Position numbers and translations under genes: made by a program. A stretch of 64,000 nt of DNA. Source: Flavobacteriaceae bacterium (GTDB lineage Bacteria; Bacteroidota; Bacteroidia; Flavobacteriales; Flavobacteriaceae). The number at the start of each line of letters is the position of its first letter. Position 1 is the stretch's first letter. The stretch lies in NCBI GenBank assembly GCA_029238125.1, contig JAQWGQ010000005.1, positions 82,832 through 146,831 of the forward strand, written 5' to 3'. Of the stretch, positions 28,452 through 37,476 are shown one piece after another. The notes beneath the pieces were generated by a model that was not told the origin of the DNA, searched no databases, and saw nothing but the letters and a program-made list of their open reading frames with translations.

Positions 28452-28459
28452 CAAAAATA
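28452..28459 (-). promoter_or_regulatory. -7 promoter element for the lpxD operon
   Basis: TATTTTTG fits TAnnTTTG exactly, in the 27-bp gap after the HD gene. It ends 5 nt before the lpxD ATG, so the mRNA would have little or no leader. Confidence 0.6.
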
Positions 28460-28473
28460 ACAAAATTGCAAGA

Positions 28474-29676
28474 CTATTTGGGATAACAACAGTAATACTT
28501 GGTTACGGCTTTGGTGAGCATTTTTAAATTTGATTCATCTGAACCTGCCAATAACTCTTTGGTACCCCCGTTCTTGTCAATCAGAATAATTGGAGATTGC
28601 TCCAAATTGTATGCCATATTTTTCATCTTCCCATCAAACACGAAGTAGGGTACCTCTTGAACGGATATGTCCAACTTGGATACCGCTTTGTTTTTTTGTT
28701 TCTCAATAAAATCAGAGCAGAACGGTTTATTGCTGACTTCGATTTTTGGCAAACGACGGTTTAGAACCATCTCGCATAGTGCCGAATACACAGGATCGTG
28801 GTGATTGACACCTGCTTTGATCATGGAAAGTACGTCCACGTCGTCAATTGCCGCATAGTGCTTCATATCAAGCTCTAGTCTTGAAGAACGTGTAGCGGAT
28901 AAAAAGTAGAGTATATCAGCAGAAGCTTGGATGGGTTCGCCGTTTTGTGTCAATTCTCTTGCTCGCAACATAATCCGCTTCAACACTTCCTCAGCCACAT
29001 AACTCGTTTTGTGAAGATAAACCGACCAATACATCAAGCGTCTTGCGAGTAAAAACTTTTCAATCGAATACATTCCTTTATCTTCAACAACAAATTCATC
29101 TTGATGTACTCGCAACATGGCGATGATACGGTCGGTGCTGATATTGCCTTCTGTCACCCCAGAATAGAAACTGTCTCGCTTTAAGTAATCCAATCGATCC
29201 ATATCCAATTGGGAAGAAATCAATTGATTAAAAAAAGGGCGCTTGTATTTCCCTTCAAACATTTGGATCGCAAGACTGAGTTTTCCGTCATATTTGTCAT
29301 TGAGCATATTCATAAGGGAGAGTGACCAAAACTCATGGGGAACATTGTCAATCAATATCCCTTCAAGGGCATGAGAAAAGGGGCCATGACCCAAGTCGTG
29401 AAGAAGAATGGCAATCATGGCGGCTTCCCGTTCACTTTCTGAAATGGGAGTTCCTTTTGAGGTTAGGATTTCTAGGGTTTTATGCATCAGGTGCATCGCC
29501 CCTAGGGCGTGGGCAAAACGGTGATGTGTAGCGCCACTAAAGACATAATGCGACAAGCCCATCTGCTGGATTCGTCGGAGTCGCTGAAAAACAGGCTCTT
29601 GAATAATGGTGGAAATAAACGGAGTAGGAATTGAAATAAAACCGTAAATTGGATCGTTATAATTCTTGAGTCTCAA
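28474..29676 (-). CDS. HD-superfamily phosphohydrolase
   Basis: A 400-residue HD-domain protein. The metal-binding HD motif appears as ATHHRFAHALGAMH (about 50-63) and ILLHDLGHGPFSHALE (about 90-105), as in dNTP triphosphohydrolase-like and YdhJ-type proteins. The start must be TTG 29676, since a stop codon (TAA) lies one codon further up; it gives MRLKNYNDPIYGFI, the expected family opening. It is divergent from porX. The substrate is not known. Confidence 0.9.
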   Translation of the reverse strand: MRLKNYNDPIYGFISIPTPFISTIIQEPVFQRLRRIQQMGLSHYVFSGATHHRFAHALGAMHLMHKTLEILTSKGTPISESEREAAMIAILLHDLGHGPFSHALEGILIDNVPHEFWSLSLMNMLNDKYDGKLSLAIQMFEGKYKRPFFNQLISSQLDMDRLDYLKRDSFYSGVTEGNISTDRIIAMLRVHQDEFVVEDKGMYSIEKFLLARRLMYWSVYLHKTSYVAEEVLKRIMLRARELTQNGEPIQASADILYFLSATRSSRLELDMKHYAAIDDVDVLSMIKAGVNHHDPVYSALCEMVLNRRLPKIEVSNKPFCSDFIEKQKNKAVSKLDISVQEVPYFVFDGKMKNMAYNLEQSPIILIDKNGGTKELLAGSDESNLKMLTKAVTKYYCCYPK

Positions 29677-29691
29677 ATATTAGAATTTAAA

Positions 29692-29699
29692 CAAATATA
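29692..29699 (-). promoter_or_regulatory. -7 promoter element for the HD gene
   Basis: TATATTTG matches TAnnTTTG, 15 nt upstream of the TTG start at 29676. Confidence 0.55.
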
Positions 29700-29704
29700 C
29701 GAAT

Positions 29705-31252
29705 ATGGAGTCGATACAGGTGTTGTGGGTAGATGATGAAATCAGTCGATTGCAACCACACATCCAGTTTTTGGAAGAAAAAGGATACCAAGTCAATCCA
29801 TGTACAAATGGTCCAGATGCATTGGAATTGATTAAAAAAAAAGCGTTTGACGTTGTTCTTCTCGATGAAAACATGCCTGGCATGGATGGGTTATCTGTCT
29901 TGAGCGAAATCAAACAAATCCTTCCCAACCTCGCCGTAATTATGATCACAAAGAGTGAGGCAGAAACACTAATGGAGGAAGCCATTGGCTCAAAAATAGC
30001 AGACTACCTGATCAAGCCCGTCAATCCCAATCAGATTTTATTGTCTCTGAAAAAAAACTTGGATCACTCACGTTTGATTACTGAAAAAACGTCGATGGAT
30101 TATCAGCGTTCATTCCAAGAACTCAATATGGAAATCAGTCGGGCAAATGACTATGCAGAATGGGCTGCGATTTATCAAAAGCTCTGCTTTTGGGAATTGG
30201 AACTCGACGATTTGGAATCGAATGACTTTCAAGAGATTCTCGATTACCAAAAGGCAGAAGCCAATCATCAGTTTTCCAAGTTCATATCGGCCAATTATAA
30301 AGATTTGGTTCGAGGGGATAGCCCCTTAATCATGTCCCATCAAATGATTGAACAACTGGTATTGGACAAGATGCCAAAAGACAAAACAACTCTTCTGGTT
30401 GTGATTGACAACCTTCGCTACGATCACTGGCGAGTTTTACAAACACACCTCTCCCCTTTCTACAAATTGCAAGAAGAAATGATTTGTAGTAGTATTTTAC
30501 CCACTGCTACTCAGTATGCAAGAAATGCATTATTTGCTGGGGAGTTGCCGGTTCATATCAAACGATTGTACCCCAACCTCTGGAAAGACGACACCGATTT
30601 GGGAGGGAAAAACCAACACGAGCAAGAGCTATTGGATGCACAGTTTGCTGCGCTTGAGCAAGATTTATCGTTTAGTTACCATAAAATCAATCGCCAAGAA
30701 CAAGGATTAAAACTTGCTTCCCAACTGCAAAATGAAGCAAATAATGACCTCTGTGTAGTCGTTTATAACTTTGCCGATGTGATTTCTCATGCCAAAACTG
30801 AGATGGAAATCATCAAAGAGTTGGCATCTTCTGATAAGGCCTTTCGGTCGTTGACGTCCACATGGTTTAAGAACTCTCCTTTGTTAGACATTATCAAACG
30901 TGCGCAGTCACTGGGCTTTACCTTGATGATTACCACAGATCACGGCACCATCAATGTGCGTCAGCCCTCCAAAATTTTGGGAGACCGGGAATCGAGTACC
31001 AATATTCGATATAAAACAGGAAAACGTCTCACTACTGAAGATAAAAACCTCTTTACGGTTTCCAACCCTGAAGAGATTGGCTTACCAAAAATCAACCTTT
31101 CTAGTAGCTTTACTTTCGCTACCGAAGATCGCTATTTGATCTATCCGTCAAATTACAATCACTTTGTCAAGTTATATAAAAACACCTATCAACACGGTGG
31201 AATTTCTTTAGAAGAAATGCTGATTCCTTTTGCGGTGCTTTCCCCCAAGTAA
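29705..31252 (+). CDS. porX: PorX: response regulator with PglZ-type effector domain
   Basis: Regulator of the type IX secretion system in Bacteroidota, partner of the histidine kinase PorY. The 515 residues begin with a receiver domain (1-120; acidic pocket Asp10/Asp11, phosphoacceptor Asp54 in LLDENMPG, Thr82, Lys104), then a helical linker, then an alkaline-phosphatase-like PglZ domain (about 200-515). The latter has VVIDNLRYDHWR, the TQYARNALF segment and the metal-binding TTDHGT. Published work on PorX describes phosphodiesterase activity on oligonucleotides. PorY and sigP are not in the window. It starts an operon with tsaE. Confidence 0.95.
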   Translation: MESIQVLWVDDEISRLQPHIQFLEEKGYQVNPCTNGPDALELIKKKAFDVVLLDENMPGMDGLSVLSEIKQILPNLAVIMITKSEAETLMEEAIGSKIADYLIKPVNPNQILLSLKKNLDHSRLITEKTSMDYQRSFQELNMEISRANDYAEWAAIYQKLCFWELELDDLESNDFQEILDYQKAEANHQFSKFISANYKDLVRGDSPLIMSHQMIEQLVLDKMPKDKTTLLVVIDNLRYDHWRVLQTHLSPFYKLQEEMICSSILPTATQYARNALFAGELPVHIKRLYPNLWKDDTDLGGKNQHEQELLDAQFAALEQDLSFSYHKINRQEQGLKLASQLQNEANNDLCVVVYNFADVISHAKTEMEIIKELASSDKAFRSLTSTWFKNSPLLDIIKRAQSLGFTLMITTDHGTINVRQPSKILGDRESSTNIRYKTGKRLTTEDKNLFTVSNPEEIGLPKINLSSSFTFATEDRYLIYPSNYNHFVKLYKNTYQHGGISLEEMLIPFAVLSPK

Positions 31253-31266
31253 TCTATTTTTACACC

Positions 31267-31671
31267 ATGGTACTGGAATATACTTTGAAAGAACTCGATC
31301 GTGTTGCCAAACAACTCATCGATTCGTTCACCCACTCTGTAGTCGCCATTAGCGGTCAAATGGGAAGTGGTAAGACCACACTGGTTCAATCTATCGCTTC
31401 GCAATTGGGAAGTGACGAAACCGTGAGTAGTCCTACATTTGGACTGGTTCATGAGTACAATATTCCCAATGGAAAGCTCATTCACATGGACTTGTATCGT
31501 TTAGAACAGGAAAGTGAGCTTGAACAGCTTGGTTTTGACGATTATATCTCCCCTGGAAATTTGTGTTTGATTGAGTGGCCAGAGCTAGCTGCCAAGCACA
31601 TCCAAGGCGGGTGTCATCACTTGAATATCGAATGGGTAAATGATCATAAACGCAAATTGAACTTCAAATGA
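31267..31671 (+). CDS. tsaE: tRNA threonylcarbamoyladenosine biosynthesis ATPase TsaE
   Basis: ATPase needed with TsaB, TsaC and TsaD for t6A37 in ANN-decoding tRNAs. The 134 residues show the Walker A GQMGSGKTTL, SPTFGLVHEY, MDLYRLE and IEWPE motifs. It lies 14 bp after porX and its TGA overlaps the next start (ATGA). Confidence 0.96.
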   Translation: MVLEYTLKELDRVAKQLIDSFTHSVVAISGQMGSGKTTLVQSIASQLGSDETVSSPTFGLVHEYNIPNGKLIHMDLYRLEQESELEQLGFDDYISPGNLCLIEWPELAAKHIQGGCHHLNIEWVNDHKRKLNFK

Positions 31672-31994
31672 GTTTCTTAAAACGCTTGTCGTACTATCTC
31701 GGTGGATTTTCGATTGGCATCGTATTGTTACTCTTCTTTTTGAATGGTAAAAACACACGATGTACTTATACGCCTGATGCGCGAGTGATCAATGATTTTT
31801 CCAAAAAAGAATGGGTCTTTAACACGCCCACCAATGATAGCATTAATCGAAGTCAGTTTTTAAACAGTGGTGACATTGTTTTTTCCAAGAGCCGAGTTGG
31901 ACTAGATAGTTGCAATATATATCGACTGCGGCTTCCCCATGGAGTTTATGATGTTCAGAATTGTGATAGTATCGCTTATTTTACCGTTCGTTAG
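31668..31994 (+). CDS. Small membrane-anchored protein (DUF4258-like)
   Basis: A 108-residue protein with an N-terminal transmembrane segment (about 10-25) and a short soluble domain with DARVINDFSKK and GDIVFSKSRVGLDSCNIY. The pattern recalls a small conserved protein found beside tsaE in flavobacteria and annotated DUF4258, which is from memory and unverified. It overlaps tsaE by 4 bp and the convergent proline dehydrogenase by 14 bp at its 3' end. Confidence 0.8.
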   Translation: MSFLKRLSYYLGGFSIGIVLLLFFLNGKNTRCTYTPDARVINDFSKKEWVFNTPTNDSINRSQFLNSGDIVFSKSRVGLDSCNIYRLRLPHGVYDVQNCDSIAYFTVR

Positions 31995-33162
31995 CCAATC
32001 TCGTTCTTCTTTTCAATTCATTTTGTAATTGCACAAGTTCTCTTGTGGTTTGCCCAGCTATTGCGGAGTTTTCCTCTGCTCGTCTTGCGAGATAAGGAAT
32101 CAATTTATCCATTGGACCAAATGGCACAAACTTGACCACATTATATCCTTCATTGGCTAGGATAAAACTGATGTAATCACTCATACCGAGCAATTGACTA
32201 AACCATATCCGATCATCGTTTCGTTTTATCTCGTATTGATCCATGAGATTGATGGCCTGAATCATACTTTCTTCATTATGAGACCCCAAGACAACTGCGA
32301 TATTGGTAAGATGCTTGATACAATAATCCACAGCAGCGTTAAAACTCATATCTGTTTCGGATTTGGAGGTGCAAATGGGACTGGAAAGACCGTGTTTGTG
32401 AGCAATTTTACATTCTTTTTCCATGTAGGCACCGCGAACGAGCTTGACTCCAAGATAAAATGACTGCTGAATGGCTTGCATATGCATCTGTTTCAAACGA
32501 TGATTTCCATCGACCAAATACAATTGAACGGTATTGTATACCACAGCTTTGTTGAGATTGAACTCACGCATCAAATCTAAAACCAGTTGATCGGTTGCAA
32601 TTTGCATACTGTATTCTTCGGCATCAACCAGCAAAGCAACCCCATGTTCCTGCGCAATTTGGCAACAGGAACGAAATCGATTTATGACCTTTTTCCAAGC
32701 GATTTGTTCTTCTAAATTTAGCGACTGTTTCGCATTTATTTTTTGAAATAAATGCTTGTGACCAAACGAGGTAGGTTTACAGACGCTAAATGGGATGTCA
32801 TTTGTTTTTGAAGCGTGAACAATTAGCTTTTGCACCATCTCACAGTTTGTGTCGAACTCGCTATCAGTAGAAATGTCTTCAACGGCATAATTGAGATAAG
32901 AATGCACCCCAGAGTTGGAAAGCGAAACAACCGTAGATTCGCATGCTTGTAGGGATGTCCCTGCATAGAACGGATGAAATAACCAGCGTTGAAGGTGTTG
33001 TAATCCTGGTAATTGGATATGCCCGAAGTGTTTCAATAGCTGAACACCGATTTTTGAAATTCTTGGATTTGACAGCAACCAAAACAAACGCACCAATTGT
33101 TTAAGTTCTTTTGTTGAACGATGTGCAAAAGCAGAAGAATGGTTGTTGAAATTATCACGCAT
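31981..33162 (-). CDS. Proline dehydrogenase
   Basis: FAD-dependent monofunctional proline dehydrogenase that starts proline catabolism, passing electrons to the membrane quinone pool. The 393 residues form a TIM-barrel with the LVDAEEYSMQ, KLVRGAYMEKE and GSHNEESM motifs and the C-terminal FGPMDKLIPYLARRAEENSA, the proline-binding signature (YLxRRxxEN). No P5C dehydrogenase domain is fused. A 7-of-8 promoter match lies upstream (33192-33199), back to back with aroB. Confidence 0.95.
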   Translation of the reverse strand: MRDNFNNHSSAFAHRSTKELKQLVRLFWLLSNPRISKIGVQLLKHFGHIQLPGLQHLQRWLFHPFYAGTSLQACESTVVSLSNSGVHSYLNYAVEDISTDSEFDTNCEMVQKLIVHASKTNDIPFSVCKPTSFGHKHLFQKINAKQSLNLEEQIAWKKVINRFRSCCQIAQEHGVALLVDAEEYSMQIATDQLVLDLMREFNLNKAVVYNTVQLYLVDGNHRLKQMHMQAIQQSFYLGVKLVRGAYMEKECKIAHKHGLSSPICTSKSETDMSFNAAVDYCIKHLTNIAVVLGSHNEESMIQAINLMDQYEIKRNDDRIWFSQLLGMSDYISFILANEGYNVVKFVPFGPMDKLIPYLARRAEENSAIAGQTTRELVQLQNELKRRTRLANER

Positions 33163-33211
33163 ATAATCGAAACTGTTTGTTTTACAACATTTAAAAATAA
33201 AACATTTGGTT

Positions 33212-33219
33212 TACTTTTG
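33212..33219 (+). promoter_or_regulatory. -7 promoter element for aroB
   Basis: TACTTTTG fits TAnnTTTG exactly and ends 4 nt before the ATG at 33224. It argues against the upstream in-frame ATG at 33206 and predicts a leaderless or nearly leaderless mRNA. Confidence 0.6.
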
Positions 33220-33223
33220 CATC

Positions 33224-34294
33224 ATGGGTAAAAAAAAGATTGACAAACCATCGATTAGCACGATACTTTACACAGAGAAAGGATGGAATCGCCTCGACGA
33301 AACGGTCGGGTCAAACCAGTACACTTCAATCTTTGTACTCACTGACAGCAACACCAAAACTGACTGTTTACCCCTTTTTGACAATCACTTTCAGTACGCT
33401 TACACCCTACTGACTATGGAAGCTGGTGAAACCAACAAACATCTTGCGACTTGTGAAGATTTATGGGCTTCACTGTCCGACCAAGGAGCGGATCGAAATA
33501 GCTTGTTGATCAATCTTGGAGGTGGTGTCGTAACTGACTTGGGTGGTTTTGTTTCCTGCACCTACAAAAGAGGAATTGATTTTATCAATATTCCCACCTC
33601 ATTACTCGCAATGGTCGATGCCTCAGTTGGTGGAAAAACTGGTGTTGACTTCCAAGGATTAAAAAATCAAATCGGAATCATAAAAGAACCTGAGTTTGTT
33701 GTGATTGATCAAGTGTTTTTGCAAACCCTTCCCCCAGACGAACGCAGAAGTGGGTATGCCGAAATGCTTAAACACGGACTGATAGCAGATGCGGATTATT
33801 TCTCGATGCTTTCGTCAAACTCTATTGACATAAACGACCAATTGACAGATCATATCCGTCAATCGGTCAGCATTAAGAGTCAAGTGGTTACCGAAGACCC
33901 TTTTGAACAGGGTTTGCGTAAAATTCTCAACTACGGTCATACCCTAGGGCATGCGATTGAGACCCATTTTCTAGAGCATCCAACAAAAGATCGCTTGTTG
34001 CATGGTGAGGCGATTGCGATTGGGATGATAATGGAAGCCGAGTTGTCATGCCGTACTACAAATTTGACAGTGGAAGAGCGCGATCAAATCAAAACCGTTT
34101 TTTCATCGATTTATGACCCTGTCTCGTTTGCAGAAAGCGATGTGATTGCAATCAAAGGATTACTAAGGCACGATAAGAAAAATCAATCGAATCAAGTTCG
34201 CTTTGTACTTCTTCAAGCCATCGGCAAACCTGTTATTGACTGCCTGGTTAGCGAGGAGGATATTAACGCTGCCTTTCAGTTTTACGCTGACTAA
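33224..34294 (+). CDS. aroB: 3-dehydroquinate synthase
   Basis: Second shikimate step, converting DAHP to 3-dehydroquinate with NAD and a metal. From ATG 33224 the protein has 356 residues. Visible motifs are the NAD-binding NLGGGVVTDLGGF, the PTSLLAMVDASVGGKTGVD block, EMLKHGLIAD and the zinc-ligand LNYGHTLGHAIE. It overlaps the 3' end of the convergent ppc gene by 4 bp. Confidence 0.97.
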   Translation: MGKKKIDKPSISTILYTEKGWNRLDETVGSNQYTSIFVLTDSNTKTDCLPLFDNHFQYAYTLLTMEAGETNKHLATCEDLWASLSDQGADRNSLLINLGGGVVTDLGGFVSCTYKRGIDFINIPTSLLAMVDASVGGKTGVDFQGLKNQIGIIKEPEFVVIDQVFLQTLPPDERRSGYAEMLKHGLIADADYFSMLSSNSIDINDQLTDHIRQSVSIKSQVVTEDPFEQGLRKILNYGHTLGHAIETHFLEHPTKDRLLHGEAIAIGMIMEAELSCRTTNLTVEERDQIKTVFSSIYDPVSFAESDVIAIKGLLRHDKKNQSNQVRFVLLQAIGKPVIDCLVSEEDINAAFQFYAD

Positions 34295-36852
34295 GCAGAG
34301 TTTCGACTCGCATTGATATTTCCAAATAATGAGCGGGTTACCATTTTTTCAAGGATTTCATCACTCCCCTTTTGATGTAGTTTACCCAACGCATACTGCT
34401 GTATTGTTAACAGTGGCAGCACGATTTTTTCACGCATCATAATCGATGCTTTACCAGCTGGCTCATTTTCCATCAATTCTGATTGTCCAGTTAGCTTAAG
34501 TAAGTATTTCTTGGAACGTTGGTATTCTGTATAAATCTTATCCCAAAACGCACCGTACTCTGGATCGTTTTGCATATAGGCAGTGAGTTTGAAAAACGAT
34601 TTGGTCAAACTCATCATGGAGTTATACACCAATGTTCTAAAGAAAGCGTTGTTTTGATACAAAGCCAACACCTGATCAAATCGCCCCGACACCTCGAATT
34701 TTTCCAAAGCCAGACCCACGCCATAAAACCCAGGTACGTTTTGCTTTAACTGACTCCAACTCCCGACAAAAGGAATTGCGCGAAGGGCTGAAAAATCCAA
34801 CGACTTGGATTTTCCTCTTTTGGTTGGGCGGCTGCCAATATTGGTTTTGGCGTAAAACTTCAAGGTGCTCATATGCTCCAAATAAGGCAAAAACTTTGGG
34901 TGAGACTTAAAATCTTGATAGGCCTGATAACTTGTTTCGGCAAGCTCGTCCATGGTTTGACGGTCTTCGACAGACAACTCCGACTTGCTACTGTTAAAAA
35001 CCCGGTTGGCAATCCCTGAACTCAAAAGTTGTTCGAGGTTATACTGGCAAGAATTGATCGTGCCAAAGTTCGAACTGATCGTTTGCCCTTGAACGGTGAT
35101 TTGAATTTCATCCGATTCGATGCTGTCTCCAAGAGAGGCATAAAACTGGTGTGTGTTTCCACCACCACGTGCTGGTGGCCCACCCCGACCGTCAAAGAAT
35201 AAGGCCTTGATCCCATGCTTTCTGGAGATTTCGGTAAGCTCTTCCTTGGCGCGGAAAATACTCCAATTTGCCATCAGATAACCACCATCCTTTGTGCCGT
35301 CTGAAAATCCGAGCATAATGGTTTGCTGGTCTCCTCTCTCCCGTAAGTGATTTCGATAGGTAGGATTGCTGTACACGATATCCATCACCGTAGGTGCAAT
35401 ACTCAAGTCGGTAATGGTTTCAAAAAGCGGCGCCACATCAACAGTAGGTGCTTCCCAGTTACTCAGGCGGATCATCGCAAAAACTTCAAAGATATTTTGT
35501 GCGGTTTGGTTGTTGCTAATGATATAGCGATGACACCCCAATTGTCCGTTTTTCGTTTGAATCTCCTGCATGGCGCGAATCGACCCAAGGGTTTTGTTGA
35601 CAAGTTCGTCGGAAAAGCTATCTGGAGACAAATCTCCTTTGAGTGTGGTTAGAAATTCAATTTTCTCAACTTCACCAAGTTGTAAATAATCCACATCCTT
35701 ACTGACTACACCTTGCTTTTGAGCGCCTTTGAGCAAAGTCATAAAGGCCTCGTGGTGGACACGCGAATCTTGACGGATATCCAAACTCGCAAAGTGATAA
35801 CCAAAGATATTGACCTTACTGAGCAAGGCATCGACTTCTTTGGCAAACATTCCATGATAATCCGACAACAAAAGTTCGTGAATCTGCTCCAACTTTAAGG
35901 TCAAATCGGCAAGGGATATTTCGGGCTGTTCTTTTTTGCTAAAGATGCTGTTATAGAGCTTGGTTTCGATGTCCACAGCTATATCCTCTACCCCTTTAAA
36001 GGTTAGTCTTCTACGCAATTTGCGGATATCGCGATAATAGTTCCGAATCACATTACTACGCAGTCCTTCAGCCGTTTTAAGAGTGATATCTGTGGTGACA
36101 AAGGGGTTTCCATCTCGATCTCCACCAGGCCAAAATCCAAGATTGATCAATGGATTTACAAAGTCTTCCTTGTCAAAAATGTTGTTTTTGATATACTGAT
36201 GGATATTGCTGACCGAGTGATAAAACACTTGTTCCAAATACCACATCAAACTTTTTGCTTCGTCAAGAGGACTTGGCTTTTCTTTCTTAAAGAAAGGAGT
36301 TCTACCGAGTTGGGCAAGCAAAATTTTGATGGAAGGCAAATCATTGGCCTTAATGGCAGTTGATAAATCTGTGATAATCCCGAGAACGGAACCCGGATAA
36401 AATTGTGTCGGGTGAGCAGTGAGTACTGGTCGTACTCTAAAATTGTTCAAATAATCTTTTAATGCTCCCGTTTTTGATTTTTCTGCAGCCTCTTCTTTAG
36501 AACTTCTCAGGGTTCCCCGTCCACTGAAATTATTGATTTCTGTGAAGGCAGCATCTTCAATAGCATCGAAAAGTACAACCTGGCGTTCAATAAATTGAAT
36601 CAATCGAAACAAGGTGTCGATATTGTCTTTTTCGGAGTTATTTGGGTAGTATTGTTCGAAAAACTCCTCTACAATTTCAATTGGGTTTTTGTTTTGATCA
36701 AATCCGAGCGCACAAAATTCAGCAAAGAAAGGAAGGAGCGTAGAGGTTTTCGAAATTTGGGAGTATGGAAGTGTGGAAAACACACTGTTATACAGGTTAA
36801 ATCTCGAAACAACCTCGTTTTCGAAGCGTTCTAATTTTGTTTTTTGTACCAT
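34291..36852 (-). CDS. ppc: Phosphoenolpyruvate carboxylase
   Basis: Anaplerotic enzyme forming oxaloacetate from PEP and bicarbonate. The 853 residues carry the first catalytic His147 in VLTAHPTQ, the MLGFSDGTKDGGYLMANW block and the glycine-rich FDGRGGPPARGGGNTH (in E. coli the corresponding block is FHGRGGSIGRGGAPAH). The C-terminus ends in the short RNINASRNSA tail that normally carries the near-terminal NTG signature, here less canonical. Length is slightly below the 880 or so of proteobacterial enzymes. Confidence 0.96.
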   Translation of the reverse strand: MVQKTKLERFENEVVSRFNLYNSVFSTLPYSQISKTSTLLPFFAEFCALGFDQNKNPIEIVEEFFEQYYPNNSEKDNIDTLFRLIQFIERQVVLFDAIEDAAFTEINNFSGRGTLRSSKEEAAEKSKTGALKDYLNNFRVRPVLTAHPTQFYPGSVLGIITDLSTAIKANDLPSIKILLAQLGRTPFFKKEKPSPLDEAKSLMWYLEQVFYHSVSNIHQYIKNNIFDKEDFVNPLINLGFWPGGDRDGNPFVTTDITLKTAEGLRSNVIRNYYRDIRKLRRRLTFKGVEDIAVDIETKLYNSIFSKKEQPEISLADLTLKLEQIHELLLSDYHGMFAKEVDALLSKVNIFGYHFASLDIRQDSRVHHEAFMTLLKGAQKQGVVSKDVDYLQLGEVEKIEFLTTLKGDLSPDSFSDELVNKTLGSIRAMQEIQTKNGQLGCHRYIISNNQTAQNIFEVFAMIRLSNWEAPTVDVAPLFETITDLSIAPTVMDIVYSNPTYRNHLRERGDQQTIMLGFSDGTKDGGYLMANWSIFRAKEELTEISRKHGIKALFFDGRGGPPARGGGNTHQFYASLGDSIESDEIQITVQGQTISSNFGTINSCQYNLEQLLSSGIANRVFNSSKSELSVEDRQTMDELAETSYQAYQDFKSHPKFLPYLEHMSTLKFYAKTNIGSRPTKRGKSKSLDFSALRAIPFVGSWSQLKQNVPGFYGVGLALEKFEVSGRFDQVLALYQNNAFFRTLVYNSMMSLTKSFFKLTAYMQNDPEYGAFWDKIYTEYQRSKKYLLKLTGQSELMENEPAGKASIMMREKIVLPLLTIQQYALGKLHQKGSDEILEKMVTRSLFGNINASRNSA

Positions 36853-36868
36853 TGATTATTTATCGTTT

Positions 36869-36900
36869 AAAAAAAACCTCGAACTTGTGGTAAGAGGGTT
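36869..36900 (-). terminator. Candidate terminator between lrp-type gene and ppc
   Basis: On the minus strand AACCCTC (36900-36894), a 13-nt loop and GAGGTT (36880-36875) form a short stem with one bulge, followed by about eight T. It lies after the Lrp/AsnC stop and 17 bp before the ppc ATG, so it ends the regulator transcript or acts in the ppc leader. Confidence 0.5.
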
Positions 36901-36921
36901 GTGTTTTTTTTGTTTACCCAA

Positions 36922-37401
36922 TTACAGTTCTTGGAAAATGGTATGCATCAAGCGCTTTTTGTCATTGATGCTTTCTTCTAACGAAATCATGGTTTCGGTA
37001 CGCAAAATCCCTTCGATATCGTCGATCGAGAAAATGATTTCTTTGGCATGCTCCGTACTTTTTGCACGGACCTTGCAGTAGATATTAAACTTTCCAGTCG
37101 TGATGTGTGCTACCGTTACGTTTGGAATTTCGGAAAGACGCTCCAAAACATATTTTGTCTGGTGGGTTTTCTCTAAATAAATCCCGATGTAAGCAATAAA
37201 CGAATAGCCCAATTTTTTGTAATCCAGAGTTAAGGATGACCCCTTGATAATTCCTGCATCTTCCATTTTCTTTACACGAACATGAACAGTTCCCGCTGAA
37301 ATCAAGAGCTTTTTGGCAATGTCGGTAAAAGGGGTGCGCATGTTATCAATCAGAATATCAAGGATTTGATGATCGATTTCGTCCAATTTTACTTTGTTCA
37401 T
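36922..37401 (-). CDS. Lrp/AsnC family transcriptional regulator
   Basis: A 159-residue DNA-binding regulator of amino-acid metabolism. An N-terminal winged helix (about 1-60, LDEIDHQILDILIDNMRTPFTDIAKKLLISAGTVHVRVKKME as the recognition unit) is followed by the RAM/AsnC effector domain (about 70-150) with GKFNIYCKVRA. Members bind amino acids and assemble as octamers. A perfect 8-bp inverted repeat just upstream of the ATG is a good autoregulatory operator. The effector is unknown. Confidence 0.95.
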   Translation of the reverse strand: MNKVKLDEIDHQILDILIDNMRTPFTDIAKKLLISAGTVHVRVKKMEDAGIIKGSSLTLDYKKLGYSFIAYIGIYLEKTHQTKYVLERLSEIPNVTVAHITTGKFNIYCKVRAKSTEHAKEIIFSIDDIEGILRTETMISLEESINDKKRLMHTIFQEL

Positions 37402-37407
37402 ATTATT

Positions 37408-37430
37408 TTTTTTGCAAATAAAGCAAAAAA
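37408..37430. promoter_or_regulatory. Inverted repeat upstream of the Lrp/AsnC gene
   Basis: TTTTTTGC and GCAAAAAA are perfect 8-bp arms around AAATAAA, 6 bp from the start codon and over the likely -7 element (TTTATTTG, 7 of 8). A and T tracts separated by a spacer fit Lrp-type binding, so this is a candidate operator. Confidence 0.45.
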
Positions 37431-37476
37431 TCTTTGAATTATATGTATATTATTTGCTATTTTATTGTAAATCGCA

